This document shows positions 1-11,766 of a DNA stretch of 64,000 nucleotides, piece by piece. The position numbers and the translations under genes are program-made. Each line of letters begins with the position of its first letter. Position 1 is the stretch's first letter. Below the pieces are notes generated by a model. It was not told the DNA's origin and searched no databases. It worked only from the letters and a program-made list of their open reading frames with translations. The stretch is from Hysterangium stoloniferum. Taxonomy: Eukaryota > Basidiomycota > Agaricomycetes > Hysterangiales > Hysterangiaceae. The DNA is taken from NCBI GenBank assembly GCA_015178975.1, contig WHVD01000086.1, forward strand, positions 1 through 64,000, read 5' to 3'.

Positions 1-37
1 TATAGTGCCCAGAGTCCGGCGGGTTTAGTCCATAACA
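1..37 (-). mobile_element. Fragment of solo LTR-A at window edge
   Basis: Reverse complement of the 5' end of the LTR starting at 13813, with a small local difference. It runs off the left edge of the window. Confidence 0.7.
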
Positions 38-300
38 ACAGGCATGTGCCAAAGTATTCCAAACAAATCATTTTCCAGTACCCCCAGGTCCATTCAAAAG
101 GAAACACTTTCCATCTACTCTAGTTTCATGCCTTGCAATCACAGCATCCATCATTTCATTGTATGCAACCCTTTGACCCTCATTTAATTTTTCAAAATCC
201 TCCAACCTCCCCAATGCACCTGCCCGATCAATCTCCACACTTTCAACCACCTACTTTCAAGTCATTGATTCATACACAAAAGGGGAGTGATGGAGACATG
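38..300 (-). pseudogene. PIF1-like helicase remnant, left arm copy
   Basis: An open stretch of 60 codons (250 down to 68) reads FEKLNEGQRVAYNEMM followed by a Walker A motif GPGGTGK. This is the N-terminal part of the ATPase core of PIF1 and Helitron-type helicases in fungi. Stop codons lie upstream and directly after the Walker A lysine, and the rest of the helicase is missing here. It is identical to the copy at 13600-13782. Whether it came from a Helitron or from a host PIF1 gene cannot be told. Confidence 0.7.
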
Positions 301-689
301 TAATGAAGGTCCCTGGTCCCAGCAGGTTGTCCAGTCCTAAAATGTCCCCTATAATCTGCATACATGCAATATATAAGTTCCCTAAAAATCTTGAGAATAT
401 CCACTGTGTCAGCACCCATATAATCTAAATATCATGGGCTGTGTATCTCATCTATGAATCTCATGAACCATCTCCTGTAAATATGCCTAGACTCTATGTA
501 CTATTGTACTATGGATCAATCCTAGTAATCTCATGAATTTTTGCTGTATGAGAAATCCTATAGTATGCATCCCTATGCCTTGTCTGTTTACTCTAAGAAC
601 TTCAGGAATGTGCTCTGTGTAAACATCCCTATATACTGACCCATGTCCATCAATTAATACACAGAATATTAAGATGAGATGTAGTATAT

Positions 690-925
690 GGCCCATCAGC
701 CCCCCAATGACTCAAGACTCAAGTGGCTTATATACACCTTGATGGCAGAATCTATGTTCCTGACTCTGGAACACTTTGGTTGTTTGCTGCAATATGCACA
801 TGACAACCCTATCTCTGACCAGTTTGGTTCAAACAAGACTCTCAGTGTTATCCAGTGAGATTAGACCTGGCCAGGCCTCTGAGATCTTGTCAAGCATTAT
901 TGCAAGTCTTGCACCACCTCTATGT
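690..925 (+). pseudogene. Gypsy integrase-region remnant, left arm copy
   Basis: Mirror image of 12925-13160. By nucleotide similarity it matches the zinc-finger/integrase start of the Gypsy element near 14806-15040 (shared blocks such as GGTGGTGCAAGACTTGCAAT and CATAGATTCTGCCATC). No usable reading frame remains. Confidence 0.5.
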
Positions 926-1392
926 CATCCAAAGACCAATAACCAACCTAGGGGATCAAAAGGTTTGCACCAGGAGGATCACCCTGGTACTGGATACTGA
1001 TAAAATTGACTTTATGACACACTCTAGCTTATTGCCACCCCAAATTCCAAGTGGTTTCCCAGCACTGATTTTACCATTGGTTCTTCCTGATCTATATCCC
1101 CTTTCCTTTGGCTTTCCGACCAAATGATGTGATGCATGCTCACATATGTACAACCATCCTTTTTTATCCCTCCAGGTGGCACTAATTTCAAGTGCAGAGT
1201 AAGAAACACCAATGCAGACATTATGTATTTATGTGTGGACAGACAACTAAGATAAATCCTGAATATCTGTATGTTGATGCTATGTTGGAACACTCCCCTT
1301 CACAGAGGGGAGGTCGGGTGAAGCCTTACAGGCAGTTTCGATGCTTATATGGTCTCAACGCCAACCCCACGAATATTTGTTCTTTCCTCAAA

Positions 1393-1492
1393 CTAATGTC
1401 AATTTCTGTGATAAAGAACAATTATTATATCTTCAGAAATACTTCTGTCAATTTCTGTGATAAAGAACAACTATTATATCTTCAGAAATACT
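1393..1492. repeat. Tandem pair of about 50 bp, left arm
   Basis: Two nearly identical copies beginning TGTCAATTTCTGTGATAAAG stand head to tail. The mirror copy is at 12358-12457. The surrounding 930-2080 holds nothing else I recognise. Confidence 0.85.
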
Positions 1493-2082
1493 TCTATAAA
1501 TCCCTTTACTTTGGACTAATATTATTGGCACACTTAGACTTGTGTTGCTAATTTTCATCAGACCTTTGCTTCAGCAGTTTAAACGATGGGTTTGGTGGGA
1601 CCAACAATATTATAGTGTGGAAAGTGATTTTAACATCAGCTTGTCGTCCAATAATTATGCCAGATGGTGGGGTATGCGTCAATGCACAGTGAAGGCAGAA
1701 TAATCGTGGCGAGAGCACGTATGGACGTCAATACGGAAGGTCTGGTTGAAGGCGAATACTATGTGCGGAAAGGTACCTGATCTTGTTAACCTTCACACAG
1801 TGCCCCCGAACTATCCGACCAATTGTGGATTTTGAAAATTTCTGCATTGTCAGTCTGACATTACACCAAGGACACTATCTACTGGTAGCTAACACCGCAG
1901 CTTCGAGGTAGGACAGTACTAATATACACATAGATTGTTCACTGCGCATTTGAGGATGAAACAAGATAATACACCAAAATAAATTATCGGTTATTCAACG
2001 GAATACTGAATAACCTTTGGCGACGAGTTGTCGCCAGCTGGGCAAGCAACAACCTGAAGCCTCCTTCAGAGAACCGAGCCCA

Positions 2083-3443
2083 TCACGTAACGCACCCACT
2101 TCGCAGCAACCAACAATACCAGCTGTGAAGTTGCCTGCTTTGCCTGCGACAGCCGTCAGATCGGGGAAATGTTCATGAAACCCATGCGGGAACCCGGATA
2201 CCTCCCGACAGCGTAAGTACTCATTTAAGGAGATAACTAAGCGATGGTACTTACATGTCGACCCATGGTAGGGACACCAGCCTCACGTAACAGCTTATTA
2301 TATAAAATGGCTTCATCACGTAGTGGATCCATCCCGTTTATTTGGATGTAAGTACGCGGAAGTCCTTCAAATGAGGCTGCCAGGAGGGGTGATACTTCCG
2401 GATTGCTGGCATGAGGACCATGATACGTTTCTAAAGAATTGAAAATTAGAGAAAATTCCTAACAAAAATAAATCGGTACTTACCCAGAAAAGACGGATTA
2501 GTTCCCCAGACAGAATGCTTGCGTCGGAATTCTGTTCCAAGGAAAGAAGCTCGTCTTTGAACCTAAATGATGTCAGATAAATTTCCAAAAAACCGAGTAA
2601 AATTCATAATCACTCACTTTACCGGATATGCGGACGCAGAGAGGAGAGCTGGAGTAACCAACACCTGTCCGGTAATTTTTCCCCTGAGATCCGGGTCGTT
2701 CATAGCCCTTTGAACCATGGCAGCGGCCAAGTTGCCCCCAGTGGAAATACCACCTACAATCAACCCCCTATGCACATCTATCGAAATGAGCTGTGCGTTT
2801 TCGACAACCTAGAAAATGTGGAGTAAATATAAAGTGAATTATCCAAAGATCGATGACTATTACCCATTTGAGCGAAGCGTATGCATCATTGAGTGGGGTT
2901 GGAAATGGGTGCTCCGGCGCCTTCCGATAATCAACTGCTACGCATGAGATTCGCAGATCTACAGACAACGACCGTAGCAAAGTGTCGGCGTTGTCGAGAG
3001 TGCCGCTACACCATCCTGGAAAGAAGAGTTAGGCTTCCTGTTGTTGTGGGCCAATGATAGAGGGACATACCGCCTCCAAATATCCAAACAAGTGCTGGGT
3101 AGCGATCTTGTTGGTCTTCTCCCAGTAATGTGTTCGAATCTGGGACGTATGTCCTAATATTTGTTAAGGTTCCGTCAACAGGTAGCACCCACTGCCGTGC
3201 AGTTAGATTTAGATGGATGCCTTTACAATTTAATGGGTAGTTAATGTTAATGAATGTTTTGGGTCCAAGTGGAAGCTTGAATATACACTCACCCAACGGT
3301 CGACGGGAAAGCGACCTTCCAACAGCTTCAGCAAGTCCTCTTCTGTACTGAGCAAAGTCTTTAGGGAGTTCTGTTGGAGGGACACGGGAGGCTACTTCAG
3401 CCCATTTAGGGTCCGGTTCAGAAAGATACGCGTATTGCGACAT
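2083..3443 (-). pseudogene. Alpha/beta hydrolase fold-3 gene, frameshifted left copy
   Basis: Same seven-exon gene as 10404-11766, in reverse orientation. Exons 1-6 match the right copy, including the oxyanion motif (GGGW), the nucleophile GISTGG and the acid region GMDPLRDE. The last exon, which in the right copy carries the catalytic histidine (GFPHGFH), has one base missing just before that motif. Four more single-base indels follow within about 130 bp. The protein would therefore lose the histidine and run into unrelated sequence. Either this duplicate is decaying, or the indels are consensus errors, which often cluster in repeats that short reads cannot polish. The lack of substitutions around them favours the second idea. 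Confidence 0.8.
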
Positions 3444-3499
3444 GGGCGAGGACTGTGACAGACCAGACAGGCAGAGTTTGTCTCCTTTTTATCTCTCCA

Positions 3500-5190
3500 T
3501 TGTCGAATGCAGTCCCCTTGGATGGATTACACGAGGCTTCTCCCAATTATCGCTCAACGCCATACTGAATGCAGAGCTTCCCGATTGGCACTAACTGGCA
3601 TCAAATAGCCAATCGGTGGGGGCTCCAGGGTGACCTCTAGCGAGAATCTAGATCTTTTTTTTGAAATTTAAGAAGCAGAGGTGACAAGGGGAGCAGTATA
3701 TGGAAGCATGTCGCCATAACGGATACTCTAGGTATGTGCCAACGACACCACCAATGTTGTGGAAACTTCTTATTTTCATAGTGAAGAATTTTAAGATACT
3801 TAATGAGAACGTTCATTTTAAGAGTCACAACCCGGACAATCAATGCCCATCATCAGATGCCATTGTTCGCTTCAGTGTATACAATTCTATCGATGAGCGC
3901 CTTCCCATTACTTAACCATGGCACCTGGTCTGATATGCAGCAGCGGGCGACCGGCGATGGCTATACGAAAACTATATGTTCGCATATAACCATTCATTAT
4001 GCGTCTCATCAACTGCCCCATTGAAATCTACATCCTGGCTATATGGTTTTAGAGGCCAGTGCTTAATATCAAGTCTAAGACCCGCGTATGACTTGCCATG
4101 GTCACTGCTAAGAGAGCATAGAAACGCACACCTTACGTACAATAATGAAAGAGGAGAGGTTATATTTAGCAGCATTGGACCTCACGCGCCACCCATTTCC
4201 CGACGATCATGGTTTAGCGCGTCAGGTTATGCCACAGAGACAAAGAAAGTTCAATTACATCATGTGCTCGCAGCGCCGGTCTTCGATCCACCTTCGGACC
4301 CCGTCATACATGTTACGCGGGATCGGCTGACTGAGTGTAGTATTTATGGCGTGCGTTCCTGGCGACCACTCAAATGGTTCATATGCACCTAACCGCCTGG
4401 GGTCAGAAGAGCTAGCGTGAAGGTTCCAGTAAATGTAATGTAGCAAAGTCAGGCGTTTTTCGTAGGGCCAATCTGTTATACTGACTCATATGTGCTCCAA
4501 TCAGTGCGAGCACCTAGATTATCGCTATTAGCACCAGGGGTCTTTATATATAACTTTGCATATTCCTCCTCTAAGATGTGGTCCGATTTCGATAGTGGTA
4601 CGTTGCGCTGACTTCTACCGTGTTTCTCCATTTACCAAAAAAGAGTGTATTCTATGGATCTCGATTGAAATATGTAGAGATAACAACATGAATCAATGAA
4701 GAGTCGCCATGAGGCTTCAAAAACTATCATTGGCCGATTAGTTTGGGGTGGTAATAGCGCGAGCCACATTCACCCCTGCACAGTATTCAACCGTTGACGC
4801 CAACTCCCGATGACAAGCCTTAGCAGGGATAGCTTCAACAATGAGGGATATTTCCGTAAGTCGTCTGAATGAAAATTTAGATATTCTTTGACAAAGGGTT
4901 TGGATTGTATGTCTGAATATCAAGAGAATTATCAATTCCCTAACAAAACGACTCCTCACAAAAGGATTGTCTGCGCGTTTGTTACATTTTCGTCTGAGAT
5001 AGAACCAGTGGTTTTGTAAGCCTGGTGAGGTTTAGTGCAACAGACCCTTATAGCAGTTATGCATTACGTAAGGCGCATGCTAGAATACCCAGGAGTATTG
5101 CATGAAAATTGCAAACCTCATGGTTACTTCAAATGTTGACCGATCACAGCTTTGTATACATTTTTCAATACTATATATAGTGAATTATCA
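3500..5190. other. Low-copy stretch without a recognised gene, left arm
   Basis: CpG-containing sequence between the hydrolase promoter and the LTR-E end; mirror at 8657-10350. Overlapping open frames of 60-138 codons exist on both strands (the longest at 3976-4392), but none shows a motif or intron pattern I recognise. A possible terminal exon on the minus strand (about 4738-4866) follows a pyrimidine-rich splice-acceptor-like sequence and reads EISLIVEAIPAKACHREL. Its upstream exons are not evident. Confidence 0.4.
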
Positions 5191-6048
5191 TGTTACAACT
5201 GCAAAATTCAACCTGTAACATTTCCCACAATTGGAGTCCATTTGAGCTTGCAAATTCCTTTATGACCCAACTGTACCCCCAATTGTGATGTCACTCACTA
5301 TCTGTGGCACCCCACCCACTTTCTTTACTATATATATTACCATTTTGGTCATCCCACTCCATTCCCATCCCAATACCTTCCCATCACCTGTTGTCTATGT
5401 GTACACATGATTTGCCACCTCAAACCATTTGGTATTCTTCTGTTATCTTGCATTTAGTTTCCTTCCATCACTTGTTCCATTGCTTGCTTCTTCTGACCCA
5501 TTTGTCTTCTTACCTCTGTAATTGGCCTCCCAATCACCTATGTCACTTTAAAATGAAATCCTTATCCTGTATTCTACTTATCTTCAGTTCAAATATTGAC
5601 TTAGGTTCCCCTACTTTCTACTAAACCTTTGACAGGAAGCCCTTTGCCAGCTGAGACTCACATGCCCTCGACCCTTAGCATTCTGGCCCCCCAATTGATT
5701 TAGCTAAGTGTTAACTTTATTTCTATTGCATACTATTTGCTTGTTTTGAAATACCAGAGAAACCTGACAGTTCATGTGAGGGTACAACACATGTTGAAGT
5801 GAAGCTCCATTTGATAGTAGAGCCAGACCTCCCAGTTGAGTATGTATATACTAACCCCATGGACCCCTGATGCCCTTGGCCAGCTGAGACTCAGACCCTG
5901 TCAACCCTTAGCATTCTGGCCCCCCAATTGATTTAGTGAAGTGTCAACTTTAGTTCAATTGCATACTTGTTTTGAAATACCAGAGTAACCTGACAGTTTA
6001 TGTGAAGGTGCAACACATATGTTGAAGCCAAGCTCCACTTGACCAGTA
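5191..6048. mobile_element. LTR-E fragment, left arm
   Basis: Begins with TGTTACAACTGC and contains a head-to-tail duplication of about 240 bp: the block around 5650-5880 is repeated at 5880-6090. Diverged copies occur at 6100-6900, 18970-19260 (reverse) and 49500-50440. No coding capacity: an open frame of 106 codons here is not kept in the other copies. Confidence 0.6.
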
Positions 6049-7798
6049 GAACTGGACCACCTGGGTATACATATACTAACCTTGCAGATGCCTGACATTC
6101 CATTACCCTTTAGCTTTAGACTTTAGACCTTAACAATCATTATAGATGTACATAGTAGTTTTTTCATTCCTATTTTACTTACTGTTGCCACCATGTACTG
6201 CCATCTCTGTTCACAGGTGAATCTACTGTTAGGATCCTATCATTTTGGAGTCCCTGAAACTTGGTTTTATCCTTGTAACCCTCTTTCACCCCACTATCAG
6301 TATTCCCAACCATGGTGTTACCACCTGCAGTGCCCTGACACCTGTCCCTCTGTAGATTACCCTTCTGTCGTATCTCCATTTTGATGCTCTCCTGTCACCC
6401 ATTGACATGTATGTTGTATTTGCCACCTCACAACCTTTGGAACACTTGTGTTTTATCACATTTAGTTTGAGTTTGATCCTTGTTCCTTTTCTCACTTTCC
6501 TTTGACCCATCACAACTTCTCACTTCCCTGATTGGCCATCCAATCATCCATCAAACTTTTTTATAAAAAACCCTCTCATGTATGCTATAGTTTCTCCAGT
6601 TTGAATATCAACTTAGATTACCCCTTTTTTTGTTTAAGCCCCTTTTCTTGCTCCTAATACTCTTGTAAACATCATCAGCCAGCTGCAACTCTTATTCTCA
6701 CAACCCTTAGCATTTTGGCCTTCTAGTTGATTCAGTTAGGATCATCTTCAGCCAACAAATTATACTACTTTCTCTTCAAAAATACTGGAGCACCCTAACA
6801 GTTCATGCAAGGGTGCAACACATAAGTTGAAGCCAAGCTCCACTTGTTTTGTAGGATGAGACCTCCTGGTTAAGTATGAAATACCTATCAGCCCTCTGGC
6901 ATCACTCCCCCTTTTGTCTTTAGACTCTAGATCTTAACATCTACTCAAGTTGTTAAGCTCAAGGCTTACAGGTGGGTATCTGGGTAAAACACCCAGATAT
7001 TCTGGGGACAGGTAGGACTTGGCCTCAGTGTAGGTATTGTGCCCTCATATGATTGTTGGGTCATTTCAGATGGAGGGATATGGGAAACCTGGGAGGTCCA
7101 GTAATACACAAAGGGTTAGAGGCAGGAAGCCTTGGGCTCTGAGAATACACTATCTCTCAGCTGGAGGGCCCACAAGTTCTGGGAAGATGCTGGTGTCTAG
7201 TCTACTTGTTAAGCTCATTGTCATGACTGTTACAAAACTCTCACAAAAACATACAAGATCAACTTCAACACCCTTTTGACTAGTCTTCAACTTGACTCCA
7301 ATGACCTTTCAACTTGATTGACATTCAACATATTTCAACAATCCTTAACAATATTCAACTTGTCTCAATTCAACATCATATATGATTTCATTATTGAGTC
7401 ATAATATAGTCATAGTAAAATGATGAAGAACATAAAAGGGCTACAATAGGAGCAGTCCCCCTTACAGAATAACAGATCTCTCCCCAAGTGACTGGAACTG
7501 CTGCCACCATACTTTGACAATTTGCACTTGACAACTCTGATCTCGACAGTAGAGACTCTGAGTCGATCTCAACCAACTTTGAATCAGTACACAGTCCCCC
7601 TCACTCCCCATGCATTTCAAACACAATGACCAATGTGAACCCTTTGAAACGAGCAAGCACAGGCCACGACTACGTTGCAGCAGATTCAGGCACAGTTACA
7701 GGCTCTTCAAACCACTCAAGCTGCTCCAATTCCACAGAACCCTCCCATCACACCAGCAGTACCTACCACAGTACCCTCTATGCCTCTGACAATGGTCA
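6049..7798. other. Spacer of the inverted repeat: LTR pieces and Gypsy gag start
   Basis: 1.75 kb of unique centre between the arms. 6100-6900 is a diverged copy of the LTR-E sequence that also fills the arm ends. An LTR-like unit starts with TGTTAAGCTC at 6951 on the plus strand. A Gag-like start follows at 7627: its second frame reads LQQIQAQLQALQ, a pattern common at the N-terminus of fungal Gypsy Gag proteins. Gag is cut where the right arm begins at 7799. Confidence 0.7.
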
Positions 7799-8656
7799 TA
7801 CTGGTCAAGTGGAGCTTGGCTTCAACATATGTGTTGCACCTTCACATAAACTGTCAGGTTACTCTGGTATTTCAAAACAAGTATGCAATTGAACTAAAGT
7901 TGACACTTCACTAAATCAATTGGGGGGCCAGAATGCTAAGGGTTGACAGGGTCTGAGTCTCAGCTGGCCAAGGGCATCAGGGGTCCATGGGGTTAGTATA
8001 TACATACTCAACTGGGAGGTCTGGCTCTACTATCAAATGGAGCTTCACTTCAACATGTGTTGTACCCTCACATGAACTGTCAGGTTTCTCTGGTATTTCA
8101 AAACAAGCAAATAGTATGCAATAGAAATAAAGTTAACACTTAGCTAAATCAATTGGGGGGCCAGAATGCTAAGGGTCGAGGGCATGTGAGTCTCAGCTGG
8201 CAAAGGGCTTCCTGTCAAAGGTTTAGTAGAAAGTAGGGGAACCTAAGTCAATATTTGAACTGAAGATAAGTAGAATACAGGATAAGGATTTCATTTTAAA
8301 GTGACATAGGTGATTGGGAGGCCAATTACAGAGGTAAGAAGACAAATGGGTCAGAAGAAGCAAGCAATGGAACAAGTGATGGAAGGAAACTAAATGCAAG
8401 ATAACAGAAGAATACCAAATGGTTTGAGGTGGCAAATCATGTGTACACATAGACAACAGGTGATGGGAAGGTATTGGGATGGGAATGGAGTGGGATGACC
8501 AAAATGGTAATATATATAGTAAAGAAAGTGGGTGGGGTGCCACAGATAGTGAGTGACATCACAATTGGGGGTACAGTTGGGTCATAAAGGAATTTGCAAG
8601 CTCAAATGGACTCCAATTGTGGGAAATGTTACAGGTTGAATTTTGCAGTTGTAACA
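7799..8656. mobile_element. LTR-E fragment, right arm
   Basis: Exact mirror of 5191-6048. Ends with the reverse complement of TGTTACAACTGC at 8656. The inner arm boundary falls inside this repeat. Confidence 0.6.
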
Positions 8657-10350
8657 TGATAATTCACTATATATAGTATTGAAAAATGTATACAAAGCTG
8701 TGATCGGTCAACATTTGAAGTAACCATGAGGTTTGCAATTTTCATGCAATACTCCTGGGTATTCTAGCATGCGCCTTACGTAATGCATAACTGCTATAAG
8801 GGTCTGTTGCACTAAACCTCACCAGGCTTACAAAACCACTGGTTCTATCTCAGACGAAAATGTAACAAACGCGCAGACAATCCTTTTGTGAGGAGTCGTT
8901 TTGTTAGGGAATTGATAATTCTCTTGATATTCAGACATACAATCCAAACCCTTTGTCAAAGAATATCTAAATTTTCATTCAGACGACTTACGGAAATATC
9001 CCTCATTGTTGAAGCTATCCCTGCTAAGGCTTGTCATCGGGAGTTGGCGTCAACGGTTGAATACTGTGCAGGGGTGAATGTGGCTCGCGCTATTACCACC
9101 CCAAACTAATCGGCCAATGATAGTTTTTGAAGCCTCATGGCGACTCTTCATTGATTCATGTTGTTATCTCTACATATTTCAATCGAGATCCATAGAATAC
9201 ACTCTTTTTTGGTAAATGGAGAAACACGGTAGAAGTCAGCGCAACGTACCACTATCGAAATCGGACCACATCTTAGAGGAGGAATATGCAAAGTTATATA
9301 TAAAGACCCCTGGTGCTAATAGCGATAATCTAGGTGCTCGCACTGATTGGAGCACATATGAGTCAGTATAACAGATTGGCCCTACGAAAAACGCCTGACT
9401 TTGCTACATTACATTTACTGGAACCTTCACGCTAGCTCTTCTGACCCCAGGCGGTTAGGTGCATATGAACCATTTGAGTGGTCGCCAGGAACGCACGCCA
9501 TAAATACTACACTCAGTCAGCCGATCCCGCGTAACATGTATGACGGGGTCCGAAGGTGGATCGAAGACCGGCGCTGCGAGCACATGATGTAATTGAACTT
9601 TCTTTGTCTCTGTGGCATAACCTGACGCGCTAAACCATGATCGTCGGGAAATGGGTGGCGCGTGAGGTCCAATGCTGCTAAATATAACCTCTCCTCTTTC
9701 ATTATTGTACGTAAGGTGTGCGTTTCTATGCTCTCTTAGCAGTGACCATGGCAAGTCATACGCGGGTCTTAGACTTGATATTAAGCACTGGCCTCTAAAA
9801 CCATATAGCCAGGATGTAGATTTCAATGGGGCAGTTGATGAGACGCATAATGAATGGTTATATGCGAACATATAGTTTTCGTATAGCCATCGCCGGTCGC
9901 CCGCTGCTGCATATCAGACCAGGTGCCATGGTTAAGTAATGGGAAGGCGCTCATCGATAGAATTGTATACACTGAAGCGAACAATGGCATCTGATGATGG
10001 GCATTGATTGTCCGGGTTGTGACTCTTAAAATGAACGTTCTCATTAAGTATCTTAAAATTCTTCACTATGAAAATAAGAAGTTTCCACAACATTGGTGGT
10101 GTCGTTGGCACATACCTAGAGTATCCGTTATGGCGACATGCTTCCATATACTGCTCCCCTTGTCACCTCTGCTTCTTAAATTTCAAAAAAAAGATCTAGA
10201 TTCTCGCTAGAGGTCACCCTGGAGCCCCCACCGATTGGCTATTTGATGCCAGTTAGTGCCAATCGGGAAGCTCTGCATTCAGTATGGCGTTGAGCGATAA
10301 TTGGGAGAAGCCTCGTGTAATCCATCCAAGGGGACTGCATTCGACAATGG
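8657..10350. other. Low-copy stretch without a recognised gene, right arm
   Basis: Mirror of 3500-5190. A possible last exon on the plus strand (about 8980-9109) follows the acceptor-like TTTTCATTCAG and ends in a stop, giving a peptide with AIPAKACHREL. I could not place upstream exons, and the sequence towards the centre is repeat, so this may be a gene tail cut off by rearrangement. Confidence 0.35.
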
Positions 10351-10353
10351 AGA

Positions 10354-10363
10354 GATAAAAAGG
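10354..10363 (+). promoter_or_regulatory. TATA-like box of the hydrolase gene
   Basis: GATAAAAAGG lies 41 bp upstream of the start codon at 10404 and is followed by a pyrimidine-rich tract, a usual fungal core-promoter layout. Confidence 0.5.
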
Positions 10364-10403
10364 AGACAAACTCTGCCTGTCTGGTCTGTCACAGTCCTCG
10401 CCC

Positions 10404-11766
10404 ATGTCGCAATACGCGTATCTTTCTGAACCGGACCCTAAATGGGCTGAAGTAGCCTCCCGTGTCCCTCCAACAGAACTCCCTAAAGACTTTGCTCAGT
10501 ACAGAAGAGGACTTGCTGAAGCTGTTGGAAGGTCGCTTTCCCGTCGACCGTTGGGTGAGTGTATATTCAAGCTTCCACTTGGACCCAAAACATTCATTAA
10601 CATTAACTACCCATTAAATTGTAAAGGCATCCATCTAAATCTAACTGCACGGCAGTGGGTGCTACCTGTTGACGGAACCTTAACAAATATTAGGACATAC
10701 GTCCCAGATTCGAACACATTACTGGGAGAAGACCAACAAGATCGCTACCCAGCACTTGTTTGGATATTTGGAGGCGGTATGTCCCTCTATCATTGGCCCA
10801 CAACAACAGGAAGCCTAACTCTTCTTTCCAGGATGGTGTAGCGGCACTCTCGACAACGCCGACACTTTGCTACGGTCGTTGTCTGTAGATCTGCGAATCT
10901 CATGCGTAGCAGTTGATTATCGGAAGGCGCCGGAGCACCCATTTCCAACCCCACTCAATGATGCATACGCTTCGCTCAAATGGGTAATAGTCATCGATCT
11001 TTGGATAATTCACTTTATATTTACTCCACATTTTCTAGGTTGTCGAAAACGCACAGCTCATTTCGATAGATGTGCATAGGGGGTTGATTGTAGGTGGTAT
11101 TTCCACTGGGGGCAACTTGGCCGCTGCCATGGTTCAAAGGGCTATGAACGACCCGGATCTCAGGGGAAAAATTACCGGACAGGTGTTGGTTACTCCAGCT
11201 CTCCTCTCTGCGTCCGCATATCCGGTAAAGTGAGTGATTATGAATTTTACTCGGTTTTTTGGAAATTTATCTGACATCATTTAGGTTCAAAGACGAGCTT
11301 CTTTCCTTGGAACAGAATTCCGACGCAAGCATTCTGTCTGGGGAACTAATCCGTCTTTTCTGGGGTAAGTACCGATTTATTTTTGTTAGGAATTTTCTCT
11401 AATTTTCAATTCTTTAGAAACGTATCATGGTCCTCATGCCAGCAATCCGGAAGTATCACCCCTCCTGGCAGCCTCATTTGAAGGACTTCCGCGTACTTAC
11501 ATCCAAATAAACGGGATGGATCCACTACGTGATGAAGCCATTTTATATAATAAGCTGTTACGTGAGGCTGGTGTCCCTACCATGGTCGACATGTAAGTAC
11601 CATCGCTTAGTTATCTCCTTAAATGAGTACTTACGCTGTCGGGAGGTATCCGGGGTTCCCGCATGGGTTTCATGAACATTTCCCCGATCTGACGGCTAGT
11701 CGCAGGCAAAGCAGGCAACTTCACACTGGTATTGTTTGGTTGCTGCGAAGTGGGTGCGTTACGTGA
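10404..11766 (+). CDS. Alpha/beta hydrolase fold-3 (HSL-type esterase/lipase), intact copy
   Basis: Seven exons can be joined in frame: 10404-10554, 10627-10776, 10832-10983, 11039-11229, 11285-11364, 11418-11592 and 11646-11766, with GT-AG introns of 53-72 nt. The product is about 300-310 residues, close to the usual length of the family. Visible motifs in order: the oxyanion-hole region FGGGW, the family signature YRKAPEHPFPTPLNDAYASL, the nucleophile elbow GISTGG (Ser; most relatives have GDSAGG), the acid motif INGMDPLRDE (Asp) and GFPHGFH (His). The triad is therefore complete. Such enzymes hydrolyse carboxylic esters or lactones in the cytosol; the substrate cannot be told. There is no signal peptide. 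The only unusual residue is Ile in place of Asp before the nucleophile. The last splice acceptor (GTCGGGAG) is the least certain point. Confidence 0.88.

Larger units (their letters stand above)
1..6048. repeat. Left arm of giant inverted repeat
   Basis: This arm is the reverse complement of 7799-13851. Paired positions sum to 13850 in the outer 2 kb and to 13847 further in; the change is caused by five single-base indels between 2058 and 2195. Elsewhere I saw no mismatch in the stretches compared, apart from a small difference near 20-35. The outer limit of this arm is not in the window. The inner limit is at about 6048, inside an LTR-like repeat. It carries a hydrolase pseudogene, a Gypsy remnant and a PIF1 helicase remnant. 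Confidence 0.95.

Noticed and set aside
3976..4392. 138-codon open frame in the arms (also 9455-9871)
   Set aside because: Overlaps open frames on the other strand, no motif, no intron or promoter signals; probably chance in CpG-rich DNA.
5304..5624. Identical 106-codon open frames at 5304-5624 and 8223-8543
   Set aside because: They lie in the LTR-E repeat; diverged copies at 6380-6640 and 49946-50305 do not keep the frame. Identity only reflects the inverted repeat.
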